DNA of 5,124 nucleotides from an uncultured Christensenellaceae bacterium (GTDB taxonomy: Bacteria; Bacillota; Clostridia; Christensenellales; Christensenellaceae): the NCBI GenBank assembly GCA_934555865.1, contig CAKTFI010000072.1, positions 1 through 5,124 of the forward strand, read 5' to 3'. Shown here piece by piece: positions 1-5,037 of this stretch. Each line of letters starts with the position of its first letter. The stretch's first letter is position 1. The notes beneath the pieces are model-generated. The model was not told the origin of the DNA and made no database searches. It was given only the letters and a program-made list of their open reading frames with translations. A program made the position numbers and the translations under genes.

Positions 1-339
1 GGGCTGGACACCGAGCTGCGCGAGGACAGCCTCAGTCAGGGGCAGAAGCAGCTGCTGTGCATCACGCGCGTCATGCTCTGCCTGCCGCCGATGCTGATTT
101 TGGACGAGGCGACCTCCTCCATCGATACGCGGACGGAGATCAGGATCCAGGAAGCGTTTGCCCGCATGATGCAGGGGCGGACGAGCTTCATCGTCGCGCA
201 CCGCCTGTCGACCATCCAGTCGGCCGATGTGATCCTCGTCATGCGCGACGGCAACATCATCGAGCAGGGGACGCATCAGGAGCTGCTTGCCAAGCAGGGC
301 TTTTACGCCAACCTGTACAACAGCCAGTTCAAGCATTAA
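1..339 (+). CDS. ABC exporter ATP-binding/permease subunit, C-terminal fragment (5' end outside window)
   Basis: The frame is open from the first base, so this is the last 112 residues of a longer gene. Visible in order are the ABC signature as LSQGQ (residues 12-16 of the fragment, in place of LSGGQ), Walker B with the catalytic glutamate (MLILDEATSSID, 31-42, D35 and E36), the D-loop (SSID) and the H-loop histidine (AHRLST, H67). The LSQGQ signature and the DTRTE sequence after the D-loop are typical of multidrug/lipid-type exporters in which a membrane domain is fused to the nucleotide-binding domain, often working as heterodimers with a partner encoded next door. The role is therefore ATP-driven export across the cytoplasmic membrane, with unknown substrate. 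The consensus glutamate and histidine suggest this subunit can hydrolyse ATP. The gene ends 12 bases before a terminator stem, so it is the last gene of its operon. Confidence 0.93.
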   Translation, partial: GLDTELREDSLSQGQKQLLCITRVMLCLPPMLILDEATSSIDTRTEIRIQEAFARMMQGRTSFIVAHRLSTIQSADVILVMRDGNIIEQGTHQELLAKQGFYANLYNSQFKH

Positions 340-350
340 GAGAACAGAGT

Positions 351-382
351 AACCGCATGGTGCGCCGTGCGGTTCTTTTTTT
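351..382 (+). terminator. Rho-independent terminator of the ABC exporter operon
   Basis: AACCGCA (351-357) pairs perfectly with TGCGGTT (368-374). The stem extends inward through a T-G wobble and two G-C pairs to a four-base TGCG loop (361-364). The right arm is followed by C and seven T residues (376-382). It starts 12 bases after the ABC exporter stop codon and separates that gene from the promoter at 408. Confidence 0.9.
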
Positions 383-407
383 GCCGTTTACGACCGCCCT
401 TTCACAA

Positions 408-435
408 TTGCATCCCGGGGCGGTTGTGCTATAAT
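408..435 (+). promoter_or_regulatory. Sigma-A-type promoter with extended -10 for the vanX-like/tatD/tcdA operon
   Basis: The -35 box is TTGCAT (408-413) and the -10 box is a perfect TATAAT (430-435), with a 16-base spacer. A TG dinucleotide one base upstream of the -10 box (427-428) makes it an extended -10. Predicted transcription start is near 442, giving a leader of about 25 bases before the ATG at 467. No operator-like repeat was seen around it, so strong, possibly constitutive, expression is the simple reading. Confidence 0.82.
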
Positions 436-466
436 GAGAAAAAAGGGCAGGGGAGGAAGTGATTCT

Positions 467-1144
467 ATGCAGACAACGATTGTGCCGTCGCGGGAATTTT
501 TGCGGGAGGCGTTCGTGCTCGTTTCAGAAGCGGTGCCGGACGCAATCCTGGAGATCCGCTACGCCTCGAGCTATAATTTTGTCGGTAGGCCGATCGACGG
601 GTACGAGCAGCCCTGCGCAATCCTGACGCGGCAGGCGGCCGATGCACTGCGCAAGGTGAGCGATGCAGCGCGCGCCCGGGGGTACCGGCTCAAGATCTAT
701 GACGCCTATCGTCCCGCGCGGGCGGTCGCGCACTTTGCCCGCTGGGCGGAGCAGGCGGAGGCGGTGGAGATGCAGAAGGTCTTTTACCCGGGCGTGGACA
801 AGGCGGACCTGTTTTCGCTGGGCTATATCGCCCGGCAGTCGGGCCACAGCCGCGGCAGCACCGTGGACCTGACGCTGGTGGAGGAGCGGACGGGCCGGGA
901 GGTGGACATGGGCGGCGCATTCGACCTCTTCGGTGAGCGTTCGCATGCGGATTATACGAGCACGCTGACACCGGCGCAGATCGCCGGACGGCTGCTGCTG
1001 CGGGACCTATTGTGTACGCACGGCTTTTTGCCGCTGGAAAGCGAATGGTGGCACTTCACCCTGCAAAATGAGCCCTTCCCGGACACCTATTTCGACTTCC
1101 CGGTCAATCCCGTGCCCTGGATGTGCGGCAGGGAAGATGCATGA
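467..1144 (+). CDS. D-alanyl-D-alanine dipeptidase, VanX/DdpX type (peptidase family M15D)
   Basis: Zinc peptidase predicted to split the dipeptide D-Ala-D-Ala. The 225 residues carry the full VanX active site: SGHSRGSTVDLTL supplies zinc ligands H127 and D134 (same seven-residue gap as in VanX), ESEWWHF supplies the catalytic base E193 and third zinc ligand H196, and YDAYRP supplies the transition-state arginine R82. DMGGAFDLFG (147-156) matches the family DMG..FD motif. VanX itself has about 202 residues. An in-frame ATG at 434 lies inside the -10 box, so the real start is the ATG at 467, preceded by GGGAGG (451-456) at a good distance. No signal peptide is visible, so the enzyme is cytoplasmic. 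There is no vanH, vanA-type ligase or vanRS nearby, so use of D-Ala-D-Ala from cell-wall turnover is likelier than glycopeptide resistance. The stop overlaps the next start (ATGA). Confidence 0.92.
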   Translation: MQTTIVPSREFLREAFVLVSEAVPDAILEIRYASSYNFVGRPIDGYEQPCAILTRQAADALRKVSDAARARGYRLKIYDAYRPARAVAHFARWAEQAEAVEMQKVFYPGVDKADLFSLGYIARQSGHSRGSTVDLTLVEERTGREVDMGGAFDLFGERSHADYTSTLTPAQIAGRLLLRDLLCTHGFLPLESEWWHFTLQNEPFPDTYFDFPVNPVPWMCGREDA

Positions 1145-1911
1145 AACGCTTTGACACGCATGTGCACCTGACGGACGCGGCCTTGAGCGTGGGCGGCCGT
1201 TTGGCAGAGGCGCTTTTGGGAGCAGAGGCCTTCCTTTGCTGTGCCACCTCGCTTGCGGACAGCCGGGCGGTCGTCTCCCTGGCGGCGCGGGAGGCGAAGG
1301 TGTTTGCGGCGGTCGGCGTACACCCCGCGTTTTGCGATGCGCAGGCGCTTCCCCACTTGCGGGAGGGTCTGGAGGACATCCTCCGGGCGCAGCCGGCGCG
1401 CATCCGGGCGGTGGGGGAGATCGGGCTGGACGCGCGCAAAGGTCAGCCGCCGCAGGCGCTGCAGGAGGCTTTTTTCCGGGAACAGCTCTCCTTTGCCGGG
1501 GCGCATGACCTGCCCGTCAGCCTGCATTGCGTGCAGGCGGCGCAGCGGCTGTGGGAGGCGCTGCGGGCGGAGGGCATCCGCCGCGGAGCGGTGCACGGAT
1601 TTTCGGCGGGCAGGGAGCTGGCGCGGCAGTTTCTGGATCAGGGGATGTATTTGGGCATCGGCATGGCCGCGAGCCGCGAAAACGCCCGGCGCGTCCGGGA
1701 AGCGATCGCCTATGCGCCGCTCGACCGCCTGCTTTTGGAGACGGACAGTCCGTCGATGCCGCCGCCGGGCTATGGGGCGGTGAATATGCCGGAGACAATC
1801 CGGCTGCCGGCGCGCGTAGTCGCCGAGATCAAACAATTGGACATCGAAACCGTGTGGGCGCAGACCTTTAAAAACGCCTGCACGCTGTTTGCGGTTGAGG
1901 GGGAAGTATGA
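1141..1911 (+). CDS. TatD-family metal-dependent hydrolase (possible DNase)
   Basis: Amidohydrolase-superfamily TIM-barrel enzyme of 256 residues, the usual TatD length. All expected metal-binding positions are visible: HVH at the first strand (H7, H9), GEIGLD (E93), LHC (H129), VHGFS (H152) and LLLETDSP (D202). GVHP (59-62) is another family marker. TatD proteins are Mg-dependent 3'-5' exonucleases or deoxyribonucleases implicated in DNA repair and RNA quality control; many paralogues have undefined substrates. Some consensus positions drift here (AFC after GVHP, DAR in place of DY after GEIGL, PSMPPPG after the ETDS), so this is a divergent member. The ATG at 1141 overlaps the upstream stop as ATGA and gives the canonical MKRFDTHVHL start. 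An in-frame ATG at 1123 would add six residues without a better ribosome binding site. Translation is probably coupled to the dipeptidase gene. Confidence 0.9.
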   Translation: MKRFDTHVHLTDAALSVGGRLAEALLGAEAFLCCATSLADSRAVVSLAAREAKVFAAVGVHPAFCDAQALPHLREGLEDILRAQPARIRAVGEIGLDARKGQPPQALQEAFFREQLSFAGAHDLPVSLHCVQAAQRLWEALRAEGIRRGAVHGFSAGRELARQFLDQGMYLGIGMAASRENARRVREAIAYAPLDRLLLETDSPSMPPPGYGAVNMPETIRLPARVVAEIKQLDIETVWAQTFKNACTLFAVEGEV

Positions 1912-2621
1912 GCATGGACTTATCGCGCGCCCGGCTGGTATTGGGCGAAGAGGCGCTTTTGCGCCTTGTAAACGCGCATGTGGCGATCTTTGGCTTGGGC
2001 GGCGTCGGTTCCTTTGCGGCTGAGGCGATCGCCCGCGCGGGCGTGGGGCATATCACGCTGGTCGACAAGGACACGGTCGACCCGAGCAATGTCAATCGGC
2101 AGCTCCTGGCGCTCTCGGACACGATCGGGCAGCAAAAGACGGCGCTCATGCGGGAACGGATCCTGCGCATCCATTCGGAGGCGGAGGTCGTGTGCCGCCC
2201 GGTCTTTTTTGGCGCGGATACGGTGGACAGCTTTGATTTTTCGCAATACGACTATGTGTTGGACGCGATCGACACGGTGAGCGCCAAGATCCTGCTTGCG
2301 GAGCGCTGCTACGAGGCGGGCACTCCGCTCGCAAGCTCTATGGGGACGGGCAACAAGCTGGACCCGACGCGGTTTGAGGTGGCGGACATCTACGAGACCT
2401 CCGTCTGCCCGCTCGCAAGAGTGATGCGGCGGGAGCTGAAGCGGCGCGGGATCCCCTCGCTTCGGGTCGTATATTCCCGGGAGGAGCCCTTACAGCCGCG
2501 GGAAAAGCTGGCCGTCAACGACCGCAAGCTCGCGCCTGGGAGCCTCAGCTTTGTGCCGCCGGTCGCCGGGATGATCCTGGCCGGGGTCGCGATCCGGTCG
2601 ATCGCCGGGGTCGGCGAATAA
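1908..2621 (+). CDS. tcdA: tRNA threonylcarbamoyladenosine dehydratase (TcdA/CsdL, E1-like)
   Basis: ATP-dependent enzyme that cyclises N6-threonylcarbamoyladenosine at tRNA position 37 to ct6A. It belongs to the ThiF/MoeB/E1 superfamily. The 237-residue protein shows the nucleotide-binding loop GLGGVGS (29-35), the acidic strand end LVDKD (51-55), the NRQ motif (63-65) with the ATP-contacting arginine R64, K77, and the DAID motif (119-122). TcdA-specific stretches are SSMGTGNKLDP (143-153), TSVCPLARVMRRELK (164-178) and SFVPPVAGMILAG near the C terminus. There is no CxxC zinc pair as in MoeB/ThiF, which supports TcdA. The ATG at 1908 overlaps the tatD stop (ATGA) and has GAGG at 1897-1900; a second in-frame ATG at 1914 is possible. 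No terminator follows directly, so transcripts probably run to the hairpin at 3080-3116. Confidence 0.93.
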   Translation: MSMDLSRARLVLGEEALLRLVNAHVAIFGLGGVGSFAAEAIARAGVGHITLVDKDTVDPSNVNRQLLALSDTIGQQKTALMRERILRIHSEAEVVCRPVFFGADTVDSFDFSQYDYVLDAIDTVSAKILLAERCYEAGTPLASSMGTGNKLDPTRFEVADIYETSVCPLARVMRRELKRRGIPSLRVVYSREEPLQPREKLAVNDRKLAPGSLSFVPPVAGMILAGVAIRSIAGVGE

Positions 2622-2660
2622 GGCTGCCTCAGGCGAGGTCTCATACCGTATCGGGAGGAA

Positions 2661-3010
2661 AGGGCGTTGTGCACCGGGGAGGATTTTGCCGCCGGCGAGG
2701 TGGCACCTATCATGCAACTTAGCGCCTTGTTGGAAGAATTGACAGTCACAAGGGTGCGCACGGAGATCGTAAACCTGGTGCGGTTGACGCCGCAGACAGC
2801 ATAGGTGCTGCGAAACGGTAAAGAACAGACCGCTCCGACCGAGCAAGTTCGCTTGGAGGGGAAGCGGATTCGTAACCTCCCTGGAGGGAGAGAGTATTCC
2901 CGTGGACGGCGTAATCGTTGCCGAGCAGACCTCGATCAACCAGGCTAGTCATGACCGGCAAGTCTTTGCCGGTCGACCTGGCAGGCCGCTGGGTAATATG
3001 GGTATCTGCG
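2661..3010 (+). pseudogene. Decayed heavy-metal (P1B-type) P-type ATPase fragment, actuator-domain region
   Basis: No intact gene lies here, but three reading frames in succession give a recognisable metal-transporting P-type ATPase. Segment one (2664-2885) reads ALCTGEDFAAGEV, then IMQLSALLEELTV and NLVRLTPQTA, matching the stretch before the actuator domain, with a TAG stop at 2802-2804 where the family has arginine. After four extra bases (2886-2889), segment two (2890-2949) reads ESIPVDGVIV and TSINQAS. After one extra base (2950), segment three (2951 onward) reads MTGKSLPVDLAGRW. The actuator TGES motif has become TGKS, losing the glutamate needed for dephosphorylation. Past SLPVD, LAGRWVIWV resembles the LADRWATWI stretch located much further on in intact family members, suggesting an internal deletion. 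No metal-binding N terminus, CPC helix or DKTGT phosphorylation site is seen. The right boundary is uncertain. The metal once transported cannot be told. Confidence 0.85.
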
Positions 3011-3079
3011 TGGCCGGCGGGCTCATTGCCCGGTATGCGCACTGCTGCTCCTCTAAGAGAATCGGTTTCTGGCAAATAT

Positions 3080-3116
3080 AAAACCGCCCTCCTCAAAAAA
3101 GGGAAGGACGGTTTTT
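3080..3116. terminator. Bidirectional terminator between convergent transcription units
   Basis: AAAACCG (3080-3086) pairs with CGGTTTT (3109-3115), and the stem continues past one C-A mismatch through CCT/AGG pairs toward an A-rich loop. Read on the + strand it ends in TTTTT; read on the - strand the right arm ends in TTTT and runs into an AT-rich tail. The stop codon of the alarmone synthetase (3116-3118, - strand) abuts the stem. It probably ends both the leftward alarmone operon and rightward readthrough from tcdA. Confidence 0.82.
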
Positions 3117-3817
3117 CATTCGTGGGCGGCTTCGTCCAGCATTGTGTGGTTCTGTTGGATCGTCGTGTGGATGGACTGCATCTCCAGATCCAGCGCGCTG
3201 ATGGAATCGGCACAGTTTAACAGCCGTGTGTGCAGGTCTTCCGAAATGGCGTTGTCCGCCTTGTATTTCAGCTTGTGCTCCAGGCTAGCCCAGAAGTCCA
3301 TCGCGATGGTGCGGATCTGGATCTCCACCGCGACGGATTCCGTGCTTTCCGCCAAGAAGATCGGAATCTTGACGATCAGGTGCAGGCTGCGGTATCCGGA
3401 GGGCTTGGGGTGCTTGATATAGTCCCGCGTGCGGACGAGCTCAACATCGTCTTGCCCGGTGAGCAGGTCGGCGATGCGGTAGATGTCGTCGATATAGTTG
3501 CAGATGACGCGCACGCCCGCGATGTCCGTGATGTTTTCCCGGATGGATTCGTAGGTCATCGGCAGCCCCTTGGCGCGCACCTTATGCAGGATGCTCTTGG
3601 GGGATTTCAGGCGGGATTCGATGTGGTGGATCGGGTTATAGTCATACCGCGTTTGAAACTCCTCGTCCAAGATCTCGAGCTTGGTCTGCACTTCCTTGAT
3701 CCCGGCGTGATAGACCTGCATCTGGTTTGTGAAGTTCTGTACGGTCTTTTCCCAGGAATAGTCTTGCAAAAGCGTTAATTCCGCCTCTGTGAGGATGCGC
3801 GTCGGTTTTTGCTGCAT
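3116..3817 (-). CDS. Small alarmone synthetase, RelP/YwaC-like (p)ppGpp synthetase
   Basis: GTP/GDP pyrophosphokinase with the RelA/SpoT synthetase domain only: it moves pyrophosphate from ATP to GDP or GTP, making the stringent-response alarmone in the cytoplasm. The 233 residues lack the HD hydrolase and TGS/ACT domains of long RelA/SpoT proteins. Visible family motifs are the basic substrate-binding stretch IESRLKSPKSILHKVRAKG (66-84), DIAGVRVIC (98-106) with the Mg-binding D98, the G-loop region RDYIKHPKPSGYRSLHLIV (131-149) including Y142, and EIQIRT (165-170) with catalytic E165, followed by AMDFWASLEHKLKYK (172-186). The wording of these motifs and the length fit RelP/YwaC better than RelQ/YjbM. 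The ATG at 3815-3817 has GAGG (3827-3830 on the complement) nine bases upstream. It follows the DUF308 gene by 20 bases with no terminator, so the two form an operon. Control is therefore likely transcriptional, from 4465-4493. Confidence 0.93.
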   Translation of the reverse strand: MQQKPTRILTEAELTLLQDYSWEKTVQNFTNQMQVYHAGIKEVQTKLEILDEEFQTRYDYNPIHHIESRLKSPKSILHKVRAKGLPMTYESIRENITDIAGVRVICNYIDDIYRIADLLTGQDDVELVRTRDYIKHPKPSGYRSLHLIVKIPIFLAESTESVAVEIQIRTIAMDFWASLEHKLKYKADNAISEDLHTRLLNCADSISALDLEMQSIHTTIQQNHTMLDEAAHE

Positions 3818-3837
3818 GACGGTGTGCCTCTTTTCGG

Positions 3838-4404
3838 TCAGATCGTGTAGGAATTCGTATACGAATCGAACTTGCGGATCACCTTTGACGCGCGGAACAC
3901 AAAGATCAGGTCCGTGATGCCGTCAAAGAGCAGCGAGACGCCCGAGACGATCGCCATCGCGGAAGCCGAAGCAAGCGGCGCCCAGATGACGAAGATGCCG
4001 AGCGTGATCGTGATCACGGCGAACAGGAGGTATACCCACCAATCGGCATAGGCGCTGCGCTTCAGCTCAATGCTGTCCTGCACATTCAAGAACCCGTGGA
4101 TGAGCAGGATGATGCCGAAGAGCACGCTCAAAAACTGCACGACCGTGCCGGGGCGGATGACCGTCCACAGTCCCAGCGCCGACACGACAAGGCCCAGAAA
4201 CAATCCGGCGTTCGGACCGGCCTGCGGTGCGGAAAAATAGAGGATGATGGAAAGAATCCCCCCGAGCAGCAGCAGCCAACCGGAAAGCAGGCAGATAAAC
4301 ATCGTCGAAGAGGTCGGCCAAAGGATGAGGACCAGGCCGAGGATCATCGTGAGGATCGCCACGAGGATGATGTTTGCTTTTGTGCGCTTTAACCATTCTT
4401 TCAT
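3838..4404 (-). CDS. DUF308/HdeD-family six-helix membrane protein
   Basis: Integral membrane protein of 188 residues with six hydrophobic segments at roughly 11-28, 34-57, 66-83, 88-108, 124-141 and 147-170. This is the three-times-two-helix layout of the HdeD/DUF308 family, with internal repeats visible as G..L...P motifs at the helix ends (ILGLVLILWP, ALGLWTVIRP, TLGIFVIWAP). HdeD of Escherichia coli is tied to acid resistance; the molecular activity of the family is unknown, so no reaction is assigned. The C-terminal tail (171-188) is basic then polar and probably cytoplasmic. The ATG at 4402-4404 is chosen over the in-frame ATG at 4420-4422 because an AAAGGGTG binding site sits seven bases upstream of it, inside what the longer form would have to translate. 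First gene of an operon with the alarmone synthetase, suggesting a shared stress role. Confidence 0.85.
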   Translation of the reverse strand: MKEWLKRTKANIILVAILTMILGLVLILWPTSSTMFICLLSGWLLLLGGILSIILYFSAPQAGPNAGLFLGLVVSALGLWTVIRPGTVVQFLSVLFGIILLIHGFLNVQDSIELKRSAYADWWVYLLFAVITITLGIFVIWAPLASASAMAIVSGVSLLFDGITDLIFVFRASKVIRKFDSYTNSYTI

Positions 4405-4411
4405 AGAGAAA

Positions 4412-4419
4412 CACCCTTT
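4412..4419 (-). promoter_or_regulatory. Ribosome binding site that decides the DUF308 gene start
   Basis: On the - strand AAAGGGTG lies seven bases before the ATG at 4402-4404. The alternative ATG at 4420-4422 has only A/T-rich sequence without a purine-rich site before it, so the shorter 188-residue form is preferred. Confidence 0.7.
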
Positions 4420-4464
4420 CATTTGCTGAATTTTTGATCGCCGATTGCGGCTTTTCTTAAATAA

Positions 4465-4493
4465 AGTGTATCACGAGCGAAAATGTAATGCAA
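4465..4493 (-). promoter_or_regulatory. Promoter of the DUF308/alarmone synthetase operon
   Basis: On the - strand TTGCAT (complement of 4488-4493) and TACACT (complement of 4465-4470) are 17 bases apart, a fair sigma-A match (the -10 box matches four of six consensus bases). The leader to the ATG at 4404 is about 55 bases and includes a small GCCG-CAAT-CGGC hairpin. An imperfect -10 box is compatible with an activated or alternative-sigma promoter, but the sequence alone does not show which. Confidence 0.6.
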
Positions 4494-4519
4494 GGGAGAC
4501 AGTCGGTTTTGAAATTCGG

Positions 4520-4535
4520 AAAATATGGATATTTT
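4520..4535. promoter_or_regulatory. 16-bp AT-rich palindrome between divergent promoters (candidate operator)
   Basis: AAAATAT (4520-4526), GG, ATATTTT (4529-4535): a perfect inverted repeat with seven-base arms. It lies 26 bases upstream of the -35 box of the leftward DUF308 operon and 33 bases upstream of the -35 box of the rightward small gene. Position and symmetry fit a dimeric regulator site. A short AT-rich palindrome can also arise by chance in such a region, so the call is tentative. Confidence 0.4.
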
Positions 4536-4568
4536 GTAAAAAGGCAGTGGCGCTTTTGCACAAATCCC

Positions 4569-4597
4569 TTGGGCGGGGGAGGGAACTGTGTTAGAAT
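4569..4597 (+). promoter_or_regulatory. Extended -10 promoter for the 89-residue gene
   Basis: TAGAAT (4592-4597) with an upstream TG (4589-4590) forms an extended -10; the -35 is weak (TTGGGC, 4569-4574) at a 17-base spacing. The transcription start is predicted near 4604, only about 17 bases before the ATG at 4621. A stronger-looking TTGCAC at 4556-4561 is 30 bases from the -10 box and too far. Confidence 0.6.
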
Positions 4598-4620
4598 GGA
4601 GGTGGGAAGGCGAGGTGGCT

Positions 4621-4890
4621 ATGGAACAGGCAAAGAAAACAGAGGACCGGGAGATCTTTCGGGAGGACGTGCCCCTGGCGCAGGAGGTCGTCTGCCGGAG
4701 CCGAGCGGTCATGCAGGCGGCCAAAAAGCTGCACATGAGTATTTCCGGCGGCATGCCGGGCACGCGCCTGCGGCGGGAGTCGGTCGAGGCGAATCTGTCC
4801 CGCCTGCGGGAGGCGATGGAGGACTTGGAGTTTCAGCTCCGCGTAGAGACGCTCAACGAAGAGGACACACAGGAATTGACTTCGCTTTGA
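4621..4890 (+). CDS. Small hypothetical protein with predicted C-terminal coiled coil
   Basis: I do not recognise a family. The 89-residue product is charged and soluble, without a signal peptide, membrane segment or cysteine motif (single cysteine C25). Residues 52-76 have an unbroken 3-4 spacing of hydrophobics (V55, L59, L62, M66, L69, L73) with charged residues between them, which predicts a helix able to pair in a coiled coil. A glycine-rich turn (SGGMPG, 42-47) separates it from an N-terminal helix (about 17-39). The open frame extends up to a GTG at 4588, but that codon overlaps the -10 box. The ATG at 4621 is chosen, with AAGG (4607-4610) or GAGGTG (4612-4617) as binding site; a GTG at 4615 is a weaker option. 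Codon use with GC-rich third positions resembles the neighbours, supporting a real gene. The last codons contain the tRNA promoter. Confidence 0.7.
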   Translation: MEQAKKTEDREIFREDVPLAQEVVCRSRAVMQAAKKLHMSISGGMPGTRLRRESVEANLSRLREAMEDLEFQLRVETLNEEDTQELTSL

Positions 4891-4904
4891 GAATATAGTA
4901 TTAT
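4876..4904 (+). promoter_or_regulatory. Promoter of tRNA-Leu, embedded in the end of the preceding gene
   Basis: TTGACT (4876-4881) and TATTAT (4899-4904) match five of six consensus bases each with an ideal 17-base spacer. The -35 box lies inside the last Leu-Thr codons of the small gene, and the predicted start near 4911 is about four bases before the mature tRNA 5' end. Confidence 0.82.
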
Positions 4905-4914
4905 AGCAAAAGAT

Positions 4915-4998
4915 GCGGATATGGCGGAATTGGCAGACGCGCCAGACTTAGGATCTGGTGCCTTCGGCGTGCAGGTTCGACCCCTGTTATCCGCACCA
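4915..4998 (+). tRNA. tRNA-Leu (anticodon UAG), CCA encoded
   Basis: All arms fold. The acceptor is GCGGATA (4915-4921) with TATCCGC (4988-4994), then discriminator A4995 and encoded CCA (4996-4998). The D stem is GCG/CGC (4924-4926, 4938-4940) with GG in the loop. The anticodon stem is CCAGA/TCTGG (4942-4946, 4954-4958) with loop CTTAGGA, anticodon TAG at 4949-4951. A class II variable arm with GCC/GGC stem (4959-4970) is the leucine hallmark. The T stem GCAGG/CCTGT closes on loop TTCGACC (4976-4982). The anticodon reads CUN leucine codons. It has its own promoter and terminator, so it is a single-gene unit. Confidence 0.97.
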
Positions 4999-5000
4999 TG

Positions 5001-5037
5001 AAAAACGCCGATGCGAAAGCAGTTCGGCGTTTTTTTT
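5001..5037 (+). terminator. Strong rho-independent terminator after tRNA-Leu
   Basis: AAAAACGCCGA (5001-5011) pairs with TCGGCGTTTTT (5024-5034). The inside of the hairpin, after a two-base bulge, is a TGC/GCA stem capped by a GAAA tetraloop (5015-5018). Eight T residues (5030-5037) follow. It starts two bases after the CCA end of the tRNA. Confidence 0.93.

Noticed and set aside
434..466. Upstream ATG adding 11 residues to the vanX-like protein
   Set aside because: The ATG is part of the TATAAT -10 box, so it lies upstream of the predicted transcription start. The ATG at 467 has a proper ribosome binding site.
467..1144. Vancomycin resistance gene cluster
   Set aside because: Only a VanX-type dipeptidase is present. 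The VanH dehydrogenase, D-Ala-D-Lac ligase and VanRS regulators are absent, and the neighbours are housekeeping-type genes.
2624..2640. Possible terminator directly after tcdA (CCTC-AGGC-GAGG)
   Set aside because: The stem is only four base pairs and no T-tract follows.
2746..3213. Long open frames on either strand across the ATPase relic, such as 2490-2939 and 2746-3213 on the - strand and 2918-3220 on the + strand
   Set aside because: They lack ribosome binding sites and run through neighbouring genes or the terminator hairpin. The + strand one contains only the third frame of the relic followed by unrelated sequence.
4437..4459. GCCG-ATTG-CGGC followed by TTTT as a + strand terminator
   Set aside because: The stem has only four base pairs and there is no + strand gene before it to terminate. 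It falls in the leader of the leftward operon.
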